DNA from: Pseudoflavonifractor capillosus
Lineage (GTDB): Bacteria > Bacillota > Clostridia > Oscillospirales > Oscillospiraceae
Direction: 5' to 3'
Assembly: GCF_016902575.1 (NCBI RefSeq)
Contig: NZ_JACSNZ010000005.1
Location: 1 to 64,000 of the forward strand
Length of the DNA: 64,000 nucleotides
The notes beneath the pieces were generated by a model that worked only from the letters and a program-made list of their open reading frames with translations, was not told where the DNA came from and did no database searches. The position numbers were made by a program, and so were the translations under genes. Shown here in pieces: positions 27,109-35,435 of this stretch (the first letter of the stretch is position 1; every line of letters begins with the position of its first letter).

Positions 27109-28629
27109 TTACTTTACCAGCTTTTTGAACTCGTCAGCCACGAACTGGACCTTGGGCCCAATGATGACCTGAACGGAGGTCTTGCTGGGACGGATCACAC
27201 CAGCGGAGACAGCCTTAACCTTCTTCTCGTCAACCAGGGTGGAGTCCTTAACCTCCAGACGGAGTCTGGTGATGCAGTTGTCCACGGAGGTCACGTTGGA
27301 AGCGCCGCCGATTCCTTCCAGAACCTGCTTAGCAATCTCGGTGTAGTCGTTGTTAGCCAGAGCGATGTTCTGCTCCTCGTCGGTGTCGTCATCCTCACGG
27401 CCGGGAGTCTTCAGGTTCAGAGCGACGATAGCCACACGGAACACGATGTAGAAGACGATGGCAGCGGCAATGCCCAGAGGAATGATCAACAGAGTCTTCT
27501 GAGCGGCAGGCAGAGCAGCAGAGAAGATCAGGTCGGTCAAACCAGCGGAGAAGGAGAAACCAGCGCGGAAGCCAACCACGGTGGTGACAGCCACGAAGAT
27601 GCCGTACAGCAGGGCATAGATCACGTACAGGCCGGGAGCCAGGAACATGAAAGCAAACTCGAAGGGCTCGGTCACGCCGCAAACGAAGGAAGCGATAGCG
27701 GCGGACAGCAGGATGCCCATGGCAGCCTTGCGCTTCTCGGGCTTAGCAGTGTGATACATAGCCAGAGCAGCAGCGGGAATACCGAACATCATGCAGGGGA
27801 AGAAGCCGGACATGTACATACCCAGGCTCCAGGACACATCAGCGGTGGTCTTACCAGCCCAGAAGTTGGACAGGTCGCCCAGACCGATGGTGTCGAACCA
27901 GAACACGTTGTTCAGAGCGTGGTGCAGGCCGGTGGGGATCAGCAGACGGTTGAAGAAGGCATAGAGGCCAGCGCCAACAGCGTCCATCTTGGCGATGCCC
28001 TGGCCCAGAGCGACCAGAGCGCCGAAGATCACGGGCCACACGAACAGCAGGATCACGGAGGCCACGATGGAGGCCAGACCGGTGACGATAGCCACGCTGC
28101 GCTTGCCGCTGAAGAAGGACAGCCAGTCAGGCAGCTTGGTGTTCTTAAACTTGTTGTAGCACAGACCAGCAATCAGGCCAGACAGAATGCCGATGAAGGG
28201 GTTGGCAATCTTGGAGAAGGCGATGAAGTTGGTGCTGGTAGCATCGATGACACCCTCAGCATCCAGAGGCAGCATGAAGGGAGCAACTGCGCCCACAGTG
28301 CCGGTGCTCAGCAGGTTGGTGATCATCAGCCAGGACACCAGACCGGCCAGGCCGGCAGTGCCTTCCTTGTCGTCAGCCATACCAACGGCAACGCCGATGG
28401 CGAACAGAATGGCCATGTTGTCGATCAGAGCGCCACCGGCCTTGATCAGGAAGAAGCCGATGGAATAGCCCAGGCCAGAAGTAGCATAGCCCAGACCCTC
28501 AGCCACAGCGCCGCCCATCATGTAGGCGGGGCAGAGCCAGTAACCAATACCCATCAGAATACCACAGATGGGCAGAACAGCCACGGGCAGCATCAATGCT
28601 TTGCCGAGACGTTGTAAAAATCGCATCAT
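27109..28629 (-). CDS. PTS enzyme IICB, glucose/N-acetylglucosamine family
   Basis: 506 aa. A polytopic IIC domain (residues 1-390), with the family signature GVTEPFEFAFMFLAPGLY and the substrate-site stretch PTGLHHALNNVFWFDT, is followed by a IIB domain whose phosphorylated Cys452 lies in DNCITRLRL. Imports and phosphorylates a hexose. Glucose and GlcNAc permeases are both close, so the sugar is not settled. The EIIA partner is encoded separately in the same operon. Last gene of the licT-crr-ptsI-ptsH-ptsG order. Confidence 0.88.
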   Translation of the reverse strand: MMRFLQRLGKALMLPVAVLPICGILMGIGYWLCPAYMMGGAVAEGLGYATSGLGYSIGFFLIKAGGALIDNMAILFAIGVAVGMADDKEGTAGLAGLVSWLMITNLLSTGTVGAVAPFMLPLDAEGVIDATSTNFIAFSKIANPFIGILSGLIAGLCYNKFKNTKLPDWLSFFSGKRSVAIVTGLASIVASVILLFVWPVIFGALVALGQGIAKMDAVGAGLYAFFNRLLIPTGLHHALNNVFWFDTIGLGDLSNFWAGKTTADVSWSLGMYMSGFFPCMMFGIPAAALAMYHTAKPEKRKAAMGILLSAAIASFVCGVTEPFEFAFMFLAPGLYVIYALLYGIFVAVTTVVGFRAGFSFSAGLTDLIFSAALPAAQKTLLIIPLGIAAAIVFYIVFRVAIVALNLKTPGREDDDTDEEQNIALANNDYTEIAKQVLEGIGGASNVTSVDNCITRLRLEVKDSTLVDEKKVKAVSAGVIRPSKTSVQVIIGPKVQFVADEFKKLVK

Positions 28630-28654
28630 AATAAATGATACCCTCCCTCAATAG

Positions 28655-28725
28655 ATGTATGGGTCAGTTTGCACTGACCCTTTTTTGGTGGCCGTCGCCC
28701 ACGACGGCCACCTTTCTACACCCAA
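28655..28725 (-). repeat. Two tandem hairpins between ptsH and the IICB gene
   Basis: On the minus strand the first hairpin is GGTGGCCGTC paired with GACGGCCACC, followed by AAAAAA. The second is GGGTCAGT paired with ACTGACCC. Without a T run on the sense strand they are not classical terminators for this operon. They are more likely mRNA processing or stability elements setting the ratio of HPr to permease. Confidence 0.55.
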
Positions 28726-28758
28726 AAAGAACGCAGGAGTATGCTTTTTATGAATGGA

Positions 28759-29019
28759 TTACAGGTTGGCCTTCAGAAAAGCCTCCATACCGGCAGCGGC
28801 AGCGGCCTCATCGCCACCCTCACAGGTGACAGTCAGGGTGTGGCCCTGCTTGGCGCCCAGCTTCATCAGGCCCATGATGCGCTTGGCATCAGCGGTCTGG
28901 CCGTTGACAGTGATTTTGATGTCACAGTCAGCAAAGCCGCCAGCAGTCTTGGCCAGCTGGCCAGCGGGACGGGCGTGGATGCCCAGAGGATCCTGAATCA
29001 CGTAGTTAAAAGTAGTCAT
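28759..29019 (-). CDS. ptsH: Phosphocarrier protein HPr
   Basis: 86 aa. His15 in GIHARPAG is the site phosphorylated by enzyme I. The second regulatory site is unusual. Low-GC Gram-positive HPr has Ser46 in KSIMG, whereas the aligned stretch here is KRIMG, so Arg47 replaces the Ser that HPr kinase modifies. PEP-dependent transport should work, but Ser-HPr/CcpA signalling through this protein should not. The ATG overlaps the ptsI stop by four bases. Confidence 0.95.
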   Translation of the reverse strand: MTTFNYVIQDPLGIHARPAGQLAKTAGGFADCDIKITVNGQTADAKRIMGLMKLGAKQGHTLTVTCEGGDEAAAAAGMEAFLKANL

Positions 29020-30638
29020 TGGTGTTTACCCTCGCTTTCGCAAACTTTCTTTCTCAATTCCAACACCCGGGTGGGGGAGACGGACAGTTCGTCGTAACCC
29101 ATATCCAGGAATGTCTCGGTCAAAGACGGATCGGCACCCAACTCGCCGCAGATGCCGCACCAGATGCCGGCCTTGTGGGCATTCTCGGCAATCATCCGCA
29201 GCAGACGCATGATGGCGGGGTGGTGGGTATCGCCAAACTCCTCCAGAGAGGGGTTCTGACGGTCCACAGCCAGGGTGTACTGGGTCAGATCATTGGTGCC
29301 GATGCTGAAAAAGTCAACCACCTTGGCCAGCTCGTCGCTGATGACGGCGGCGGCGGGGGTCTCGATCATAATGCCGTGCTCCACTTCGCCCACGGGGATG
29401 CCCTGCTCCTCCAGCTCCTTGCGGAAGGCATCGCACATCTCACGCACACGCTTGACTTCCCAGACAGAGGCGATCATGGGGAACATGACGCTGACGGGGC
29501 CGTGAGCGCTGGCACGGTAGATGGCGCGCATCTGAGTGCGGAACACCTCGGGACGGCGGATGCAGATACGGATGCCGCGCAGACCCAGAGCGGGGTTCTC
29601 CTCGGCGTCCAGGTTGAAGTAGTCAGCCTGCTTGTCAGCACCGATATCCAGAGTACGGATGACGCAGGGACGGCCCTGCAGGCCCTCAACCACCTTGCGG
29701 TAGGCCTGGTACAGATCATCCTCAGTGGGATAATCCTCGCGGCCCAGGTAGAGGAACTCACTACGCAGCAGGCCCACGCCCTCGGCGTCGCCCTTGATGA
29801 CGTGCTCCACGTCGGAGGGGTTACCGATGTTGGCGTACAGCTTGATCTTCTGACCATTGCGGGTCACGGAGGGCTTACCACGGTAGGCCTCCAGCTCCTG
29901 CTGGTGGCGAATCACGGCCTCGCGCTTCTCAGTCATGGTCTTGAGCGTCTCATCGTCGGGCTGGATGTAATAGTTGCCCTCGATGCAGTCCACCACCATC
30001 ATCTGACCGCTCAGGGAGTCATCCATGGCGATGTCAGCCTTCACCAGGGAGGGGATACCCATGATGCGGGCCAAAATGGCGGTATGGCTGTTGGCGGAAC
30101 CGTGCTGGGTAACAAAGGCCAAAATCTTATCCTTGGGAAGCTGAACGGTTTCAGAGGGGGTCAGATCCTCTGCAACCAGAATGCCAGGCTGATCCATCTC
30201 AAAACCCGAACTACCGCCACAGAGAATGTTGACCACGCGAGTAGATACATCGCGTACATCCACTGCACGAGCCTGCATATAGGAGTCATCCATGGAAGCG
30301 AAATCCTTGGCAAACTCCTCACCAGTCTGCTTCACAGCCTGAGCCGCACCCTGTCCGTTCTGGATCTTGGTCTGAATGCTCTCCAGATAGTCCAAATCAT
30401 CCAGCATCATCATCTGGACATCCAGAATCATGGCCTGCTCCTCGCCCAGCTCCTTGGTGGCGTGATCTACCAGATGCTGCAGTTGAGAAAGTGCTACGTC
30501 CTTGGCCTGCTCAAACTTCTGCTGCTCCACGGCAGCATCACCACAGGAACCGGGCAGGGTTGCCTGTCCTTTGCGATAGAGGTAAGCAGGACCGATGGCT
30601 ACGCCGGCGCAAACCGGCAAACCTGTACCTTGTGTCAT
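29016..30638 (-). CDS. ptsI: PTS enzyme I (phosphoenolpyruvate-protein phosphotransferase)
   Basis: 540 aa, AGGAGG before the ATG. The phospho-His is in HGSANSHTAILAR near residue 187. The PEP-binding C-terminal barrel has LLRSEFLYLGR, GLRGIRICI, and IGTNDLTQYTLAVDR near residue 449, followed by GICGELGADP. It takes phosphate from PEP and gives it to HPr. It sits between crr (31 bp upstream) and ptsH (overlapping). Confidence 0.96.
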   Translation of the reverse strand: MTQGTGLPVCAGVAIGPAYLYRKGQATLPGSCGDAAVEQQKFEQAKDVALSQLQHLVDHATKELGEEQAMILDVQMMMLDDLDYLESIQTKIQNGQGAAQAVKQTGEEFAKDFASMDDSYMQARAVDVRDVSTRVVNILCGGSSGFEMDQPGILVAEDLTPSETVQLPKDKILAFVTQHGSANSHTAILARIMGIPSLVKADIAMDDSLSGQMMVVDCIEGNYYIQPDDETLKTMTEKREAVIRHQQELEAYRGKPSVTRNGQKIKLYANIGNPSDVEHVIKGDAEGVGLLRSEFLYLGREDYPTEDDLYQAYRKVVEGLQGRPCVIRTLDIGADKQADYFNLDAEENPALGLRGIRICIRRPEVFRTQMRAIYRASAHGPVSVMFPMIASVWEVKRVREMCDAFRKELEEQGIPVGEVEHGIMIETPAAAVISDELAKVVDFFSIGTNDLTQYTLAVDRQNPSLEEFGDTHHPAIMRLLRMIAENAHKAGIWCGICGELGADPSLTETFLDMGYDELSVSPTRVLELRKKVCESEGKHQ

Positions 30639-30669
30639 AACGTGCCTCCTAATTTTTCTCTAAACTTCA

Positions 30670-31164
30670 TCATTTCTTCAGGGTCAGCAGCACATCGCCG
30701 GCCTTGACGGGGCCAGTGTGAGCTTCCACCTGAGAATAGCTGTCGGAATTGCACACCACCATGGGAGTAATGGTGTCATAGCCAGCGGCCTTAATGGCCT
30801 CACGATCAAAAGTAATGAGCAGCTGGCCCTTCTTCACCTTGTCGCCGTTGGCGGCATGGACAGTGTAGTGGGTGCCCTTGAGGTTGACTGTCTCAAGACC
30901 CACGTGAATGAGAATCTCAGCGCCGTTATCGCACTGCAGGCTCACAGCGTGGCCGGTATCAAACATCATCTCCACAGTAGCGTCACAGGGAGCAACCACC
31001 TGAGTGCCGGTGGGGCGCACAGCCACACCCTTGCCCAGAATCTCTTCGCTAAAGGTGGGGTCGTTTACCTCGCTGACAGCAACAGCCTCGCCGTCCAGGG
31101 GGGCATAAATCACCAGTCCTTCGTCACGGGTGCCCTTGCCCAGCAGCTTATCAAACAGTCCCAT
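30670..31164 (-). CDS. crr: PTS glucose-type enzyme IIA
   Basis: 164 aa. The two active-site His lie in TVEMMFDTGHAVSL and ILIHVGLETV. Free-standing EIIA of the glucose family, to serve the IICB permease encoded later in the operon. Its start overlaps the antiterminator gene's end by 14 bases, with AAGGAG inside that gene. Confidence 0.93.
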   Translation of the reverse strand: MGLFDKLLGKGTRDEGLVIYAPLDGEAVAVSEVNDPTFSEEILGKGVAVRPTGTQVVAPCDATVEMMFDTGHAVSLQCDNGAEILIHVGLETVNLKGTHYTVHAANGDKVKKGQLLITFDREAIKAAGYDTITPMVVCNSDSYSQVEAHTGPVKAGDVLLTLKK

Positions 31165-32017
31165 GTTCCTTCACTCCTTCTTTTCCTTTATTGATGCGAT
31201 GTAGATGAACAGCCAAATAGGCTTTTTGTTCCTCTGATAACTTCTCTCCGCAGGCTTTCTCCAACTCACTGGTGAGAACCTCAGCCAAGCGAAATTCCTG
31301 GCTCAGCGCATTCCTCACCAGTTGAGAAAAATCATAATCCGGCTGGTGCGCCCTGCGGGGAGAGTAAAGATCAAGCGCCAAGAACTTCAGATGGATCACA
31401 AGCTCATCATAGTAGAGCGTATTGCGATCCACTTGAAATCTTTCGTCTGACTCCAGCGTGTGAATCATTTGTCCCAGGGCTTGTGTTACTTTCAAAGTAA
31501 TCCCTAAAGACATCTCGTGTTCAGCATTCACCAAGTGAAGTGCAATAGAAGCAGCTTCATCCTGGGGGAGGGTGACGTGAAAACGCCGCTGAATTTCACT
31601 CAGGGCATGGCATCCGATGTTGTACTCTTGGGGATAAAAGAGCCGGACCTCGGTATGCAGCGCATTGGTAAATTCCATCCCGGACTCCGCTCGCCGAATG
31701 GCGAAACTGATATGGTCGCACAAAGTCAGATAAATTCCCTCATTCAGTGGATGCTCCAAAACCTGATTGGCATACTGGATAATCTCTGTACAGAATTCAA
31801 CCTGAGGCTGAGGACAGCGAGCCAACAAATCCTTCATCTGCTCCAAATTTGCCGGATTTGTAACGCTGAATACCTTCTCCACACGCTCCGGATCAATCTC
31901 ATCACCCTGTTTGACACCAAACCCCAGACCTCGTCCCATGACGATGTGCTCTTGATTGGTTTCATCCAAACAGCTGACTATATTGTTGTTGATCGTTTTA
32001 AGCACGTGGAATACCAC
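31151..32017 (-). CDS. BglG/LicT-type transcription antiterminator
   Basis: 288 aa. The GTG at 32017, with GAGGAGG upstream, is the best start. An N-terminal RNA-binding CAT domain (residues 1-55, LKTINNNIVSCLD, EHIVMGRGLGFG) is followed by two PRD domains with conserved His in LTLCDHISFAIRR, NIGCHALSEIQRR, ALHLVNAEH and VHLHRI. It binds an RNA antiterminator and lets RNA polymerase pass a terminator when sugar is present, under PTS phosphorylation control. A matching RAT/terminator lies in its own leader, so the operon controls itself. Confidence 0.9.
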   Translation of the reverse strand: MVFHVLKTINNNIVSCLDETNQEHIVMGRGLGFGVKQGDEIDPERVEKVFSVTNPANLEQMKDLLARCPQPQVEFCTEIIQYANQVLEHPLNEGIYLTLCDHISFAIRRAESGMEFTNALHTEVRLFYPQEYNIGCHALSEIQRRFHVTLPQDEAASIALHLVNAEHEMSLGITLKVTQALGQMIHTLESDERFQVDRNTLYYDELVIHLKFLALDLYSPRRAHQPDYDFSQLVRNALSQEFRLAEVLTSELEKACGEKLSEEQKAYLAVHLHRINKGKEGVKEHGTV

Positions 32018-32052
32018 CGTAATTCCTCCTCTTAGGGGTAATAGAAGGACGA

Positions 32053-32213
32053 GCAAAGAGAAAAACCAGGCCTCACCCGCTCACAGAGAATTGGGCACCG
32101 CCCAGACATTTCAGCTCTGTAACCTCGTCAAGGTGAGTCCCGGTTTTGCCCGCTCATGCGGTAACAATCCAAGCTACTGGATAAATATTATAAAATGAGC
32201 TGGGATTTGTCAA
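32053..32213 (-). promoter_or_regulatory. PTS operon promoter with RAT antiterminator/terminator switch
   Basis: Minus strand. Promoter TTGACA (32213-32208), 17 bp, TAATAT (32190-32185). The RAT hairpin spans 32170-32142; its halves GGATTGTTACCGCATGAG and CGGGCAAAACC closely follow the LicT-type target. Terminator arms lie at 32147-32132 and 32077-32062, followed by TTTTTCTCTTT. The last six RAT bases (AAAACC side, 32147-32142) are also the first six of the terminator, so the two structures exclude each other. Confidence 0.85.
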
Positions 32214-32299
32214 TAGTGTTTTAGATAAAAGCAATAATACCGGACTCATTCACAAAATTTACGAAAATTTTTTGTGCAAAATCACTTCTGCATATGCGA

Positions 32300-33031
32300 T
32301 CAAGCGTTCCGTACACGGCTTGCACGACGCACTTCTTCTTCACTGGTATACACCCGCTGATATTCACTGGCAAAGGGAAGACCCATGGGTACACCCTCTC
32401 GCCGAAATCTCATACCACCGTCCACCGTATGCTTCCCGGACATATGGAAGGAAGTGATTCCCGTTCGATCCCGAATCAGCGCAATGTTATCAGCGGACAC
32501 ACCGCTGCCTGCCAGCAGAGTGATTCTCCCTTGTGCCTGTTTCTGAAGTTGAGCCAATGTCTCCAAGCCGTCTACTGCTGTGGCGGCTTGTCCGGAAGTA
32601 AGTATGGTATCAAAGCCCAGAGCCACAGCTGTCTCCAGACCCTGCTGTGCGTCAGCGCAAACATCAAACGCACGATGCAGGGTTTTCCCCATACTACCTG
32701 CAGCCTGTACCAGGGAGGTTAGGAAGGGCACATCTAAAGTTCCGTCTGCCTGCAGCGCTCCCAGCACCACGCCATCCACGCCCATAGACCGACACATCTC
32801 CACCTCTTTTAGGAGAATCTCCTTTTCCGATGAGGTATAGAGGAAATCACCAAAGCGTGGACGCAGCAGCACACGAACCGGAATATCTAACTTTTTCACC
32901 GCTTCAATGAGAAACGGACTGGGACTGGTGCCTCCAATGAGCAAGTTTCCGCACAGCTCCAATCGATCAGCTCCGCCGGCCACAGCAGCCTGGGCAGATT
33001 CTACACTGTCCACACAGATTTCCAAGAGCAT
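32300..33031 (-). CDS. cutC: CutC family protein
   Basis: 243 aa from the ATG at 33031 (AGGAGG upstream). TIM-barrel CutC family: LEICVDSVESAQAAVAGGAD, RLELCGNLLIGGTSPS, VLLRPRFGDFLYT and HRAFDVCAD. The historical link to copper tolerance is weak; an enzymatic role is suspected but unproven. Single gene with a terminator of the DUF4914 gene upstream. Confidence 0.92.
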   Translation of the reverse strand: MLLEICVDSVESAQAAVAGGADRLELCGNLLIGGTSPSPFLIEAVKKLDIPVRVLLRPRFGDFLYTSSEKEILLKEVEMCRSMGVDGVVLGALQADGTLDVPFLTSLVQAAGSMGKTLHRAFDVCADAQQGLETAVALGFDTILTSGQAATAVDGLETLAQLQKQAQGRITLLAGSGVSADNIALIRDRTGITSFHMSGKHTVDGGMRFRREGVPMGLPFASEYQRVYTSEEEVRRASRVRNA

Positions 33032-33115
33032 GGCAATCTCCTCCTTGTTGTAATTCATATGCTATTTTAGCCAAAATAAGTCCCAAATGCAAGTGGCATA
33101 TGCTGGTGGGGCAAA

Positions 33116-33157
33116 GAACCCCCTCAGCTTTCTGATTCCGGAAAGCTGAGGGGGTTC
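33116..33157 (-). terminator. Terminator of the DUF4914 gene
   Basis: A perfect 17-bp stem (33116-33132 with 33141-33157), four bases after the stop codon on the minus strand. The T run is short. Confidence 0.8.
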
Positions 33158-33160
33158 ATC

Positions 33161-35041
33161 TCATTTCAGTCCGAGGGGGGTAATGGCGCAGTAGTCTTCA
33201 ATGCTTCCACGCTTTTTGAAGCACTCCAGGATCTGCTTGCCCACAGGATGCAGCTCCTCCACATCGAAGGCTTCCAGCTCCTTTGCAAAGAAGTCATAGA
33301 GGATTTGAGCGCCCTTCTGATAACCCTCCATTCCCATCTGTTCCTGGGTCTCAGGGTGGAGGAAGGTGGTGCGAATCTCCTGGCCATCTACTTTCATCTC
33401 ATTCATGCAGTAGCCCAGCAGTGCGCAGGGAGCAGGTGTGAGGCGGTCCATCTTCATGTTAACACCGCCACGGCGGGCCAAATACTCTCTGGCAATCCAC
33501 TCCGCAGCAAAGCCGATGCGATACACGCCAATGTGCTGGTTGGGGATGAGCACATACTTGGTGTTGGGGGAGTTGAGAATCTGCTCCAGCAACAGGTTAG
33601 CCTGCACCACCTTTTGTCCGGTGGCAAAGGGCCAGTAGGAGCCCACACCCTCGCTGGCCAAGGGGGAGTTGCCGCTGATACTGGGGTTCTTAAAGCCACG
33701 AGGAGCAACCAAACGCCACAGCCAGGCCAGGGCAGGGGGGATAATGTGCATCAGGCCCATGATACCGTAATCAGGATGAGCAGCAGAGGAGGGCGGCATA
33801 CGAACACCGAAGCTGCGCACATCTACTTCTACAGGAGCCTTTTCAATGTTGTCCACCATATCACGGGGAATGATAACCCGAGGATTGGGGCAGGGCTTCC
33901 CGTTGGAATCCATGGTATGATCCCAAATCAGGCAGGTAGCGCCAGGCACACCATCAATGTTAAAGAACATGAGGGGTTTCTCACTCTGAATGGTGATACG
34001 CTCGTACATGGGGTCGCTGCCATACTCAGTGATACCGTCTACACGAAGGAACCAACCGTCCTCGCCATCATACAGAGCCAGCTTTCCGCTCTCGGTCTGG
34101 AAAGAGGGGTGGCAAATGGCCATGTCATCGGTGACAGGATAGATGGTACAGGTATCGCTCATGTGCAGGTAATCCTTTTCACCGTTCTCCAGGTTGGTAC
34201 CCAGCAGCACTCGGCCATCGGGCACACGGTGTACATCCTGGAGCAACTCACTCTTGCCACCGCCGGATGCGCCCTCGTGCATCATCACCATTTCGTTTTC
34301 ATAGGGGGTGACAATGCGGGCGGCAGAGGCGTGGGCAGTCACCCAGCCCTCCTGCTCACCAATGTCCAGCAGTACACTATAAATTCCCTTCTTGGCAGAG
34401 GGACCGGGATAGAGGTTGTAGGAGAACACCTCGTGGCGATCCTCAGTACGATTGTGTACGCACACCTGTTTGCCGTTGAAATGGGTGTGGCGGAAGGGAG
34501 GTGCCACATAGACAATGGCTCGAGGCTTGAAGTTGTGAATATCCTGAGCACTGACAAAGGCCTGGAGCTGAGACAGCGCAAAGGCAAAGAAGGCAGCATT
34601 GCGAGGGCAGACCAACAGTGCCTCATAGCCGTACTTCTTGCCGCCTGCCATAAAGGGGACCAGGATCAGCTCCTGACGGGCCAGCCACTTGTAGGTTTCC
34701 ACCTTCAATTTATCAAAGTCGTAACCATACACATCCTTGAAGCGGGGCTTATCCGTGGGCAAATCATCGCCGATGCGCATACAATCCGGATCGCGGCGAC
34801 GCATATAGTCCTCGGTAAAGTTGACCGCAGCACCGTTTTTACAACGAGAGACCACAGCTTCCTTCACCAGTTCACCGTTGATCCGGTAGCATACATCTAC
34901 CTGATTGGTATTGGTTCCGTTATTGCCAAAAATCAGGCTGTACAGCATCTCCTCCGTCTTGGGAATGATGATACTGGGGCTGTTATCCAGTATTTTTTCC
35001 AAGTCGGGGGGGAGCACAAACTCTTCCAATAACACGTTCAT
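33161..35041 (-). CDS. DUF4914 family protein with kinase-like P-loop
   Basis: 626 aa, ATG at 35041. Recognised as DUF4914, a family of unknown function in anaerobic Firmicutes. Near residue 265 it has MMHEGASGGGKSELL, a P-loop of the GxSGxGKS(E) type seen in HPr kinase and PEP carboxykinase. Downstream are YPVTDDMAICHPSF and IWDHTMDSNGKPCPNPRVII. A nucleotide-dependent phosphotransfer or carboxykinase-like reaction is plausible but unproven. Single gene with strong promoter and terminator. Confidence 0.8.
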   Translation of the reverse strand: MNVLLEEFVLPPDLEKILDNSPSIIIPKTEEMLYSLIFGNNGTNTNQVDVCYRINGELVKEAVVSRCKNGAAVNFTEDYMRRRDPDCMRIGDDLPTDKPRFKDVYGYDFDKLKVETYKWLARQELILVPFMAGGKKYGYEALLVCPRNAAFFAFALSQLQAFVSAQDIHNFKPRAIVYVAPPFRHTHFNGKQVCVHNRTEDRHEVFSYNLYPGPSAKKGIYSVLLDIGEQEGWVTAHASAARIVTPYENEMVMMHEGASGGGKSELLQDVHRVPDGRVLLGTNLENGEKDYLHMSDTCTIYPVTDDMAICHPSFQTESGKLALYDGEDGWFLRVDGITEYGSDPMYERITIQSEKPLMFFNIDGVPGATCLIWDHTMDSNGKPCPNPRVIIPRDMVDNIEKAPVEVDVRSFGVRMPPSSAAHPDYGIMGLMHIIPPALAWLWRLVAPRGFKNPSISGNSPLASEGVGSYWPFATGQKVVQANLLLEQILNSPNTKYVLIPNQHIGVYRIGFAAEWIAREYLARRGGVNMKMDRLTPAPCALLGYCMNEMKVDGQEIRTTFLHPETQEQMGMEGYQKGAQILYDFFAKELEAFDVEELHPVGKQILECFKKRGSIEDYCAITPLGLK

Positions 35042-35093
35042 GTACCGCAACCTCTTTTCCGTGACATAGTTTGAAATTTAACATACTACACGT

Positions 35094-35123
35094 AGAGTAT
35101 CAAACATAGCGCCACCTTGTCAA
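35094..35123 (-). promoter_or_regulatory. Promoter of the DUF4914 gene
   Basis: Minus strand: perfect TTGACA (35123-35118), an 18-bp spacer and TACTCT (35099-35094). An imperfect dyad with ATACT...AGTAT ends overlaps the -10 and could be an operator. Confidence 0.6.
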
Positions 35124-35355
35124 CCACTCTTTTCTTGCAAGATTCATTTTTCTTCTTGCATTTTCGTGTTTGCACCCATTGGGCTAGAATAGCAACTTTT
35201 TATTTACGTCCATTTTTTCTTCAAACTCTAGCTATACTATGATAATTTTCCCGCTTTTGTGATATAATGCAGATTTCATTACAAATCGGAGCGATTTGCA
35301 GCAAAATTTAGATTTTACACTTTCTTAACATCTTGTTGCCTCCCACTGGGAAGTC

Positions 35356-35384
35356 TTGCATTTTACCTGTTTTTCCTGTATACT
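35356..35384 (+). promoter_or_regulatory. Promoter of the metF-metH operon
   Basis: TTGCAT (35356-35361), a 17-bp spacer and TATACT (35379-35384), 52 bp before the metF ATG. Confidence 0.7.
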
Positions 35385-35435
35385 CACAGCATATGCAGCT
35401 ATTTAGCGAAAAAAAGCAAACGAGTGAGGTGCCCC

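Larger units (their letters stand above)
35042..35435. other. 394-bp divergent regulatory region (DUF4914 / metF)
   Basis: AT-rich, with no supported gene. It contains the DUF4914 promoter at 35094-35123, a TATAAT at 35263-35268 with no good -35, a perfect 7-3-7 dyad CAAATCG-GAG-CGATTTG (35282-35298) and the metF promoter at 35356-35384. No S-box (SAM) or complete cobalamin riboswitch was recognised. Confidence 0.65.

Noticed and set aside
29019-30707. 562-codon open frame opposite ptsI
   Set aside because: Antisense shadow of enzyme I, with no family similarity and no ribosome site. The same applies to 33248-35032 opposite DUF4914, 60039-61409 opposite pfp and 61417-62394 opposite fba.
35340-35362. 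Possible cobalamin riboswitch fragment (CCCACTGGGAAG) before metF
   Set aside because: Only a short resemblance to the B12 box; the other conserved blocks are absent.
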